Shown piece after piece: positions 16,753 through 23,086 of a stretch of 35,819 nucleotides of DNA. The stretch lies in NCBI GenBank assembly GCA_947447615.1, contig CANFJQ010000014.1, positions 1-35,819 on the forward strand, in the 5' to 3' direction. This DNA is from Comamonadaceae bacterium. GTDB taxonomy: Bacteria; Pseudomonadota; Gammaproteobacteria; Burkholderiales; Burkholderiaceae_C. Within the stretch, counting starts at the first letter, position 1, and each line of letters opens with the position of its first letter. The notes under the pieces are model-generated. The model searched no databases. It was given only the letters and a program-made list of their open reading frames with translations, and was not told the DNA's origin. The translations under genes and the position numbers were made by a program.

Positions 16753-17949
16753 TTAGACGGCGGCGGAAGCAGCAGGCGGCGTCCCCGTGCCGCGACGGTG
16801 CAAAGACCAGAGCATCCAGGCCGTCAAGGCCAAGGGCAGCAGCGACAGCGCATTAAGCCAGAACCAGCCGCTGGTTGTCACCAAGGCCCCGGAGGCAAAA
16901 GAAGTGAGCGCCATGACCGCGAACACCGCAAAGTTGATAACCGCCTGCGCGCGGTCTTTTTCATGCGGCGCATAGGCCTGTAAAGACAAGCTGGTGCCAC
17001 CAGTGAACAAAAAGTTCCAGCCCACGCCCAGCAAAAACAAAGCCACGCTGAACTGCAACACATCCACCCCGCTGAGCGCTACCACGACACAGGCGACATT
17101 GAGCAACACGCCCACCCCCATCACCGGCAGCGCGCCCCAGCGCTTGATGAAATCGCCGGTAAAAAAGCCCGGCGCAAACATGCCCAGCACGTGCCATTGC
17201 AACACCATGGCGGTAGCGCCAAAGTCCAGCCCGCATTGCTGCATGGCCAAAGGCGTGGCCGCCATCAATAAATTCATCACGCCATAGCCCAGCGCGGCGG
17301 CCATACAGGCGACAAGAAACACGGGTTCGCGCAGGAGCTGCCAGACGCTGCGGCCCCTGTCCTGCGGCGCAGCACCTGCCGCCCGCACCGGCTCGGGCGC
17401 GAACTCGATGCGCCCCATGATGAGCAAAGACAGCAGCGCCACCGCCGCCAGCGCTAAATAAGCACCCACAAACGGCACCTGCCAAATTTGCATCGAGTGC
17501 ACCGCCAGATACGGCCCGATTACCGCGCCGAACAAACCAGCGGCCAGCACCCAGGACACGGCGCGTTCACGCGCCTCGGGCAGCGCGAGTTCAGCAGCGG
17601 CAAAACGGTAGAGCTGACCATTGGCGCTGTAGTAACCCGCGATAAACGTAGCGCACACCAGGCCCCAGAAACTGCGGACGTCTATCGCCCAGGCGGCCAA
17701 CAGGGTGGACAGCAAGGCGACCAGCAAGCCGGTTTGAAACCCGATGCGCCTGCCCCACCGGGCCTGCACGCGCGCCACGATGGGTGTTGAAAAAGCCGAA
17801 CCCAGCACATAACCCATCACCGGCAAAGTCGCCATCCAGGCCATGGGCGCCAGGCTAAAGCCGACTAAGCCATTGATGGCTACAAAAGCGATGTTGTTGG
17901 TGAGTAAGAAGCCTTGGCAGAGGGCTAGCAGCCATAGATTGCGGTTCAT
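16753..17949 (-). CDS. MFS transporter
   Basis: From the ATG at 17949 this is a 398-residue polytopic protein with about twelve hydrophobic segments in two halves. An MFS-type loop GRRIGFQTG lies after the second helix (ARVQARWGRRIG), and GAVIGPYLA falls in the first half. The start is chosen because hydrophobic sequence begins there (MNRNLWLLALCQGFLL); the frame stays open to 18390, but that extension is low-complexity and reads through repeat DNA. No good ribosome-binding site precedes the ATG. Substrate unknown. It lies 155 bp upstream of yajC on the same strand. Nothing nearby suggests its substrate. Confidence 0.82.
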   Translation of the reverse strand: MNRNLWLLALCQGFLLTNNIAFVAINGLVGFSLAPMAWMATLPVMGYVLGSAFSTPIVARVQARWGRRIGFQTGLLVALLSTLLAAWAIDVRSFWGLVCATFIAGYYSANGQLYRFAAAELALPEARERAVSWVLAAGLFGAVIGPYLAVHSMQIWQVPFVGAYLALAAVALLSLLIMGRIEFAPEPVRAAGAAPQDRGRSVWQLLREPVFLVACMAAALGYGVMNLLMAATPLAMQQCGLDFGATAMVLQWHVLGMFAPGFFTGDFIKRWGALPVMGVGVLLNVACVVVALSGVDVLQFSVALFLLGVGWNFLFTGGTSLSLQAYAPHEKDRAQAVINFAVFAVMALTSFASGALVTTSGWFWLNALSLLPLALTAWMLWSLHRRGTGTPPAASAAV

Positions 17950-18043
17950 GGGGGAAGTGTACGCGGCCCATCCGCAGAGGGGCTTGAGGCGTGCATAGCC
18001 TAACGCAGGGGTTATCTTGGGATTCTTGCTTGTTGGACTTTCT

Positions 18044-18086
18044 TTTGTCCCCCGCTGATTTGTCCCCCGCTGATTTGCCCCCCGCT
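18044..18086. repeat. 15 bp direct repeat, two full copies and a partial
   Basis: TTTGTCCCCCGCTGA occurs at 18044-18058 and 18059-18073, followed by a diverged partial copy (TTTGCCCCCCGCT) to 18086. It lies in the gene-free stretch upstream of the MFS gene and just left of a perfect hairpin. Confidence 0.85.
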
Positions 18087-18095
18087 TCCCCCCCG

Positions 18096-18123
18096 CCCCT
18101 TCACCCCCGCCGGGGTGAAGGGG
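18096..18123. repeat. Perfect 12 bp inverted repeat
   Basis: CCCCTTCACCCC and GGGGTGAAGGGG pair perfectly over 12 bp around a 4-base loop. There is no T-run immediately after it on the - strand. On the + strand the next T-rich run starts some 20 bases later. It could act as an mRNA structural element or a repeat fragment. Confidence 0.8.
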
Positions 18124-18275
18124 AGCTGGAATACCCAATTTGGTTTTTTTGTTTCGGAGACGGGTTTTGAGTCGGGGGGTTGCGGAGCGGGTTTGTTGGC
18201 CTGCATTGGGGAACGAAGCGGTCGTAGTAAATGGATTGGGGCTTGGCGCGGCGGCGGTGGGGGTGGCGACTAATG

Positions 18276-18480
18276 TGGGGGCGCGCGCAGCGCCCCACCA
18301 AGCGTGTGCAAGGTGAGCGCAGCGAACGAGCACACGCGGTATTCGGGACCCCCGCTGCCATAGGCCGTGCTGAGCAACGCAGCGGCGCACGGATCAGGGC
18401 GGGCGCTTGTTTGAGCGTAGCGAGTTTGCGCCCGACCCCGGGCGACGTGAGTAGCGCAAGGCACCCCGAAGGGGCACGGC
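18276..18480. repeat. Chain of stem-loops with related loop sequences
   Basis: Perfect stems follow one another: GGGGCGC/GCGCCCC (18278-18296), GCGTGTGC/GCACACGC (18302-18337), CCGTGC/GCACGG (18365-18392), CGGGCGC/GCGCCCG (18400-18434), and CCCC/GGGG (18464-18474). The stems differ in sequence. The larger loops share a TGAGC-AGCG core: TGAGCGCAGCGAAC, TGAGCAACGCAGCGG, TGAGCGTAGCGAG. A related TGAGTAGCGCAAG follows at 18448. GCGCCCG at 18428 can also pair with CGGGCG at 18439, so two structures exclude each other. No plausible gene overlaps. It looks like a dispersed non-coding repeat of the type I recall from Comamonadaceae. Confidence 0.7.
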
Positions 18481-18545
18481 CTTTGGCTCGCCTTTCTTTT
18501 GCTTATCTTTTCTTTGGCGAAGCAAAGAAAAGTAAGGCCCGCGGC
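18478..18545. repeat. Dispersed repeat unit, copy 1
   Basis: GCCTTTGGCTCGCCTTTCTT is followed by CTTTTCTTTG-gcgaag-CAAAGAAAAG, a perfect 10 bp stem, and TAAGGCCCGCGG. This resembles a short dispersed element seen repeatedly in Comamonadaceae intergenic DNA. A second, diverged copy starts 120 bp further on. Confidence 0.7.
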
Positions 18546-18597
18546 AGGCGCACGCCCTGTGGCAAGAAGAAAAAGCCGGCTGCAAGCCAAACACAGA

Positions 18598-18665
18598 AGG
18601 CTATTGGCTCGCCTTTTCTTTGTTTACTTTCTTTTGGCCAATCAAAAGGAAGTAGCTCGGCCAAC
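18598..18665. repeat. Dispersed repeat unit, copy 2
   Basis: GGCTATTGGCTCGCCTTTTC is followed by ACTTTCTTTTG-gccaat-CAAAAGGAAGT, an 11 bp stem with one mismatch, and then TAGCTCGGCC. It has the same order as copy 1 with several substitutions. It adjoins TCGGCC/GGCCGA (about 18657-18672), another hairpin just past the SMP-30 gene stop. These hairpins may terminate or stabilise that transcript. Confidence 0.65.
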
Positions 18666-18688
18666 AGGCCGAAACCGGTATTCAAGCC

Positions 18689-19792
18689 TCAGGGCTTACG
18701 CCAACCCAGCCCCTTGGCATGCAGACTTTGGATATACAAACGGTCCGCAGTTTCAGTCACACCGGTGGCTTCGGGGTAAGCACCGGTCGGGTCTTGCATA
18801 TCGACTACTACTTTGCCGTCCTCAGTAAACGCCATGACATGGCCGTAGGCCTTGGGGATAGGCCACAGGGCGCGCGGCAGGCGCAGCGTCAGCGAACGCA
18901 GCAAGGGTTTATCAGCAAAGCCGTCAATTGTGGGGTTGCGCGGTTTGGCAAAGCCGAGCCAGATTTTTCCGCCCTGTCCGCGCATTAAGTTGTCCGGGTA
19001 GCCGGGCAGGTTTTCGAACAGCACTTGCGCGCCTGCTGGTGGCGGGCCGTCGCCCAGTTGCAGTTTTTGCGCATCCACGGCCAGCTTCCAGACGCGGTAT
19101 TTGCCGGTCTCGTTCACAAACAAGCTCGCCTCGTCCTGGCTGAGCGCCACGCCGTTGGCAAAACTCAGGCCCTGGGCTACGACGCGCGTGACACTGTTGG
19201 TCGGGTCGTATTCCAGAATCCGCCCGGTAGCCGATTGCTCCAGGATGTCCAAAATACTGGCTTCAAAAGTACCGCCCCACTGGGCCGGCCCAAAACGGGT
19301 GGAGGCGTCGCTGAAATACATCTTGCCGCTTTTCGCGACCACTACTGCATCGGCATAGCGGATGGGGTCGCCGTCCACCTTATCGGTCAGTACGCTGACC
19401 TTGCCATCTTGGCTGATGGACAAGAGCCCTTTTACCGCATCGGCCGCTACCAATTGGCCCTGGGCATCGAAGTCAAAACCCAGCACGCGCCCGCCGGTGT
19501 TGGCAAAGGCTTCTTGGGCGCTGCCGTCTTGCGCCATGCGCAAAATCTTGCCGCTTGCGACTGTGGTGTAGAGCTTGCCGTCCGGCCCGATCATGATATG
19601 TTCTGGCCCCTCTTCGCCATGCAAATCGATGAGCGTGAGTTGGGACAGCTTGTCATTGACCGCATGCGGCCCCTGGTAACCCGGCGCTTTGGGTGCGTTC
19701 CAGGACACAGGTTGAACCGGCACAGGCCACAGCAGCAGGTAAGCCAGGCCTAGTACCAGCAGCAGCGCAATCAGTTTGAGTAGTTGTTTCAT
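18689..19792 (-). CDS. SMP-30/strictosidine synthase-like beta-propeller protein
   Basis: The 367-residue protein begins with a membrane anchor or uncleaved signal (LLKLIALLLVLGLAYLLLW, 4-22). A six-bladed beta-propeller follows with repeated GxDGKLYT-type blade segments, such as GPDGKLYTTVASGKILRM and GRILEYDPTN. SFANGVALSQDE, LPGYPDNL and KIWLGF match the strictosidine-synthase-like branch of the SMP-30/gluconolactonase superfamily. Such proteins are often lactonases or esterases; the substrate is not predictable. It would face the periplasm. It stands alone: the repeat-rich region is downstream and 155 bp separates it from the YnjB-like gene upstream. Confidence 0.8.
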   Translation of the reverse strand: MKQLLKLIALLLVLGLAYLLLWPVPVQPVSWNAPKAPGYQGPHAVNDKLSQLTLIDLHGEEGPEHIMIGPDGKLYTTVASGKILRMAQDGSAQEAFANTGGRVLGFDFDAQGQLVAADAVKGLLSISQDGKVSVLTDKVDGDPIRYADAVVVAKSGKMYFSDASTRFGPAQWGGTFEASILDILEQSATGRILEYDPTNSVTRVVAQGLSFANGVALSQDEASLFVNETGKYRVWKLAVDAQKLQLGDGPPPAGAQVLFENLPGYPDNLMRGQGGKIWLGFAKPRNPTIDGFADKPLLRSLTLRLPRALWPIPKAYGHVMAFTEDGKVVVDMQDPTGAYPEATGVTETADRLYIQSLHAKGLGWRKP

Positions 19793-19947
19793 GTGGTTTC
19801 CTCCTTGTAGTTCGGTGCGGGTTGGCTTAGCGACACGGCAAACCCGCTAGAAAAGCGACAACCACCGCAAGCTGAGCGCTGCGCGATGTCACAGCGCTGA
19901 GTATTGGGCACTTAGCAGGTCCATGGCTATCGCAACCGTGACTTAAG

Positions 19948-21210
19948 TTAGCCGCCGTAGCGACGTGCCCATTCTTTTTCTAAGGCATCGACCCAGCTGG
20001 CGTGCGGTTCGGGAATGGCGGGGGCCGAACTGCGCAATTGGCCGGGCACTGTTGCGGATTGAAACCAATCCCGCTGCGCGGCAGGTAGTGCATCGACGGC
20101 GAGCACCGTCGGATCGCCCCACACCGCGATGTCGGCTTTGCGCGCCTGGGCTTGGGCACCCAGTAAAAAGTTGGCGGTCACTTGCGCGGCGGCAAAGGCC
20201 CGGGTGTTAAACGGTATGGCTAAAAAATGCGTGTTGCCAAGGGTGCCGCTGTCAAACTGGTAGCTGATGGTGCTGGCTGACAAGCGACCTGCCGCGATTT
20301 CATTGGCTGCTTCATTGGGGTTGAAGGTAATGGCCCACAGCAGTTCACCATCAGACATCATTTGGCGCTGCGCGCCCGCACTCAATGGGAACTGATGGCC
20401 TTTGCGCCACAGATGCGGATGCACTGCGTCCAGTGTGCGCCACAGTGCAGCGCTCCGGGCCTCGAACGCGGCGCTTGTCAGCGGCTGGTACAGCGCCTGG
20501 CGCTGCGCACCGGGGTTGAGGTCCAGCAGCATTTGCTTGAGCCAGCTTGTGCCATGAAAATCCGGCGGGCGCGGGTAGGTGACGCGGCCCGCATGGGCCT
20601 GTGCAAAAGCCAGCCAGGCCGCTAGGCTGCGCGGCGCTTGCGGCACGCGGGCACTATCGACCATAAAGGTCAGTTGCGCCATGCCCCAAGGCGCTTCCAT
20701 GCCATCGACCGGTTCAGAAAAATCGATGCGCGTAGTGGGCTTGCCTTGGGTGTCCACCCAGGCATAAGAGGGCAATTGCTCGGCGAACGGGCCTTTGAGC
20801 AAGCCCTCGCGCTTCATAGCCAGAAAGTTTTCGCCGTTGATCCAGACCAGGTCCACCGTGCCATCAGCCTTGCCAGCGGCTTTTTCATTGCGCACGCGTT
20901 GCACCATGTCGGCAGCGTCGCTGATCTTGACGTGCACCAAGCGCAAGCCATAGCGCTGCTCTAATTGTGCAGCCGCCCATTGGAGGTAGCTGTTGATGGC
21001 AGGTGAACCCGCCCAGGCGTTGAAGTAGACGGTTTGACCTTTGGCCTGCGCTTCGATAGCGCGCCATGCGGGGCTGTCCAGCGCCAAAGCGCGGGTGACC
21101 GCATGCGCGGCAACTGGCAGGCTCAGCGTGGCAGCGGCCAGCGCCGGACTGGCGATGCGGGCCAGGGCCTGGCGGCGGGAAATAGAGAAGGGGCGGCAAT
21201 AGGGAGACAT
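19948..21210 (-). CDS. YnjB-like ABC transporter substrate-binding protein
   Basis: This 420-residue binding protein starts with a twin-arginine-like signal (FSISRRQALARIAS, then a hydrophobic stretch to AHA). The body contains VYFNAWAGSPAINSYLQWAA, DLVWINGENFLAMKREGLL and an SEP-VDGMEAPWGMAQLTF stretch, as in the YnjB family, the periplasmic component of the poorly characterised YnjBCD transporter. The usual permease and ATPase genes (ynjC, ynjD) are not adjacent: SMP-30 lies on one side and ftsY on the other. It may therefore use a transporter encoded elsewhere, or be a remnant. The ligand is unknown; a thiamine- or sulfonate-like substrate is guesswork. Confidence 0.78.
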   Translation of the reverse strand: MSPYCRPFSISRRQALARIASPALAAATLSLPVAAHAVTRALALDSPAWRAIEAQAKGQTVYFNAWAGSPAINSYLQWAAAQLEQRYGLRLVHVKISDAADMVQRVRNEKAAGKADGTVDLVWINGENFLAMKREGLLKGPFAEQLPSYAWVDTQGKPTTRIDFSEPVDGMEAPWGMAQLTFMVDSARVPQAPRSLAAWLAFAQAHAGRVTYPRPPDFHGTSWLKQMLLDLNPGAQRQALYQPLTSAAFEARSAALWRTLDAVHPHLWRKGHQFPLSAGAQRQMMSDGELLWAITFNPNEAANEIAAGRLSASTISYQFDSGTLGNTHFLAIPFNTRAFAAAQVTANFLLGAQAQARKADIAVWGDPTVLAVDALPAAQRDWFQSATVPGQLRSSAPAIPEPHASWVDALEKEWARRYGG

Positions 21211-21283
21211 AAAGGGCAGAGCCTACAGGCTGGGCGCATGGGGCCGCTGGCAGCGCCGCCTTTCAAGCATAGGCAAGCTGGGC

Positions 21284-22318
21284 CTATTGCAAAAGCGCCT
21301 GGGCGAATTCGCGGGCGTTAAAGGTTTCCAGCTCCTCGAGTTTTTCGCCCACGCCGATAAAGTACACCGGTACCGGGCGCTCGCGCGCAATAGCCGCCAG
21401 CACGCCGCCCTTGGCCGTGCCGTCCAGCTTGGTAATGATGAGCCCGGTAAGGCCTAGCGCATCGTCAAACGCACGCACCTGGGCCAAGGCGTTTTGACCG
21501 GTATTGCCGTCAATCACCAGCAGCACTTCACGCGGGCAATGCTCCAGGCCCGAAGCCACTCCGGCTTTGGCCACCACGCGCTGCATTTTTTTTAGTTCTT
21601 CCATCAAATGCATTTGCGTGGGCAAGCGGCCTGCGGTATCGATCAGCACCACGTCTTTTTTTCGCGCTCTACCAGCGCACACCGCGTCATAGCTGACCGC
21701 CGCCGGGTCGCCACCTTCTTGGCTCACGATCTCCACGGTATTGCGCTCGGCCCAAACCGTGAGTTGCTCACGCGCCGCTGCGCGAAAGGTATCGGCTGCG
21801 GCCAAGAGCACGGAGGCGCCCTGGTCGGCCAGGCGGTGGGTCAGCTTGCCGATGGAGGTAGTTTTGCCTGCACCGTTGACCCCTGCCACCATCATCACCG
21901 TGGGCTGCTCTGGGCCTATCACCAGGCTGCGCTCCAAAGGTTCGAGCAAGCGGGCCAAGGCATCGACCAGCAAGGCTTTGAGTTGTTCAGGTGTTTCGGC
22001 TTTGCTGTCTTTGGCCAGGCGGCGCAGCTCGGTAATTAAATGCGTGGTGGCAGAAACACCCGCGTCGGCCATGAGCAAGGCGCTTTCCAGGTCTTCAAAC
22101 AAAGCCTCGTCGATGCGCGAACCGCCAAATACCGAGGCAATACCCGCTGCGGTTTTGCCCAAACCAGCTTTGAGTTTGCCCAGCCAACTTTGGCGTTGCG
22201 GGGTGCTAGGGCCAGAGTCCACAGTCGCTGGCGGTGCTGCCTGCGGGACTGGCGCTAGCGCTGTGGCACTGGGGGCAGCAGATGGCGGAGGAGATTTTTT
22301 TTTGAAAAAGCTGAACAT
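21284..22318 (-). CDS. ftsY: Signal recognition particle receptor FtsY
   Basis: FtsY (344 residues) receives ribosome-nascent chains from SRP at the inner membrane. A Pro/Ala-rich acidic-poor A region (1-45) precedes the N domain and the G domain. Visible GTPase motifs are GVNGAGKT (146-153), DVVLIDTAGRLPTQ, and TKLDGTAKGG, followed by YFIGVGEKLEELETF. The start MFSFFKKKSPPPS is normal, though the ribosome-binding site is weak. It is divergent from greB; an inverted repeat lies in the 133 bp between them. Confidence 0.96.
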   Translation of the reverse strand: MFSFFKKKSPPPSAAPSATALAPVPQAAPPATVDSGPSTPQRQSWLGKLKAGLGKTAAGIASVFGGSRIDEALFEDLESALLMADAGVSATTHLITELRRLAKDSKAETPEQLKALLVDALARLLEPLERSLVIGPEQPTVMMVAGVNGAGKTTSIGKLTHRLADQGASVLLAAADTFRAAAREQLTVWAERNTVEIVSQEGGDPAAVSYDAVCAGRARKKDVVLIDTAGRLPTQMHLMEELKKMQRVVAKAGVASGLEHCPREVLLVIDGNTGQNALAQVRAFDDALGLTGLIITKLDGTAKGGVLAAIARERPVPVYFIGVGEKLEELETFNAREFAQALLQ

Positions 22319-22330
22319 AGCGGCGTTCTT

Positions 22331-22344
22331 AGAATGTGCATTCT
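22331..22344. promoter_or_regulatory. Palindrome between ftsY and greB
   Basis: AGAATG-tg-CATTCT is a perfect 6 bp inverted repeat just upstream of ftsY and directly before a small open frame leading into greB. Its position between divergent genes would suit an operator, but I know no regulator for it. Confidence 0.3.
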
Positions 22345-22455
22345 ATGAAACGCCTGCGCATTCTCTCGTTCTGCCCCGCCGCGATAGCCGGCAAAGCGCC
22401 TACCCAAGGCGCTAAGGCCAGTGGTAGCTGCAACGATGGTCACCAGTCGCCATGA
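22345..22455 (+). CDS. Possible 36-codon leader ORF overlapping greB
   Basis: An ATG frame of 36 codons begins MKRLRILSFCPAAIAG and stops with TGA at 22453-22455, sharing ATGA with the greB start. greB has no ribosome-binding site of its own, so coupling to this frame would make sense. The ATG has no Shine-Dalgarno sequence either and the peptide matches nothing I know, so it may be chance. Confidence 0.25.
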   Translation: MKRLRILSFCPAAIAGKAPTQGAKASGSCNDGHQSP

Positions 22456-23024
22456 GCAAAGCCTTCACCAAAGAGAGTGAAGACGGTGAGGATGAAGATG
22501 ACATCCCGCTGGCGGCACTACCCGGTGGCGGGAAAAACTACATCACCCCGCAAGGTTACAAAACGCTGCGCGATGAGCTTTTGCACCTGATCGACGAGGA
22601 GCGGCCCAAAGTGGTAGATGTGGTGCATTGGGCCGCCAGCAATGGCGACCGCTCGGAAAATGGCGACTACCTGTATGGCAAAAAACGCTTGCGCGAGATC
22701 GACCGGCGCATCCGCTTTCTCACCAGGCGCTTGGAGATGGCTGTCATTACCGAGCCCAGCCTGCACCACGGCAACGAGCAAATATTTTTCGGCGCTACCG
22801 TGACCTATGTGGACGACGTGGACGAAAAGCGCACCGTCACCATTACCGGCATCGACGAGGCCGATAGCGCAGCCGGAGAGGTGAGCTGGATTTCGCCCAT
22901 CGCACGGACGCTGCTCAAAGCCCGCGTGGGCGATGTACTACGCCTGCCCATGCCGGGCCGGGTGGCGGAAATTGAAGTGCTGGAGGTGCATTACCCGGCG
23001 CCGAGCGGGAGGCCAGCGGACTAA
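22452..23024 (+). CDS. greB: Transcription elongation factor GreB
   Basis: GreB (190 residues) rescues backtracked RNA polymerase by stimulating transcript cleavage. The N-terminal coiled coil includes NYITPQGYKTLRDEL and the loop segment NGDRSENGDYLYGKKRLREI, which carries the catalytic acidic tip and the GreB-type basic patch. The C-terminal FKBP-like domain has FGATVTYVDD and GEVSWISPIARTLL. An acidic N-terminal extension (ESEDGEDEDD) is common in this group. It ends 62 bp from the convergent spoT gene. Confidence 0.95.
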   Translation: MSKAFTKESEDGEDEDDIPLAALPGGGKNYITPQGYKTLRDELLHLIDEERPKVVDVVHWAASNGDRSENGDYLYGKKRLREIDRRIRFLTRRLEMAVITEPSLHHGNEQIFFGATVTYVDDVDEKRTVTITGIDEADSAAGEVSWISPIARTLLKARVGDVLRLPMPGRVAEIEVLEVHYPAPSGRPAD

Positions 23025-23028
23025 AGCT

Positions 23029-23046
23029 GGCGCACGGCACTGCGCC
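23029..23046 (+). terminator. Hairpin just after greB
   Basis: GGCGCA and TGCGCC pair over 6 bp with a 6-base loop, starting 4 bp after the greB stop in the convergent gap with spoT. No T-run follows, so intrinsic termination is uncertain. Confidence 0.3.
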
Positions 23047-23086
23047 GCGATGGATTGCACATTGAGGCGCAGGACCTACAAAAACC

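Larger units (their letters stand above)
17950..18688. other. Gene-free 739 bp stretch with repeats
   Basis: This is the only gap over 300 bases. It lies between the MFS start and the SMP-30 gene stop. It holds the direct repeats at 18044-18086, the inverted repeat at 18096-18123, the stem-loop chain at 18276-18480 and two copies of a dispersed unit at 18478-18545 and 18598-18665. Open frames in it are low-complexity and shared by several frames, so I read it as non-coding. The MFS promoter should be in its left part. Confidence 0.75.

Noticed and set aside
18044-18123. CRISPR-like array
   Set aside because: Only two full 15 bp repeats directly abutting, with no spacers and no cas genes in the window.
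17950-18390. N-terminal extension of the MFS protein by 147 residues
   Set aside because: It runs through the direct repeats and hairpins, gives low-complexity peptide (repeated GGQIS), and the hydrophobic MFS core begins exactly at the ATG at 17949.
18231-18828. Several 60-180 codon frames in the repeat region
   Set aside because: They overlap each other on both strands, arise from the hairpin repeats and resemble the spurious small proteins often called from such repeats.
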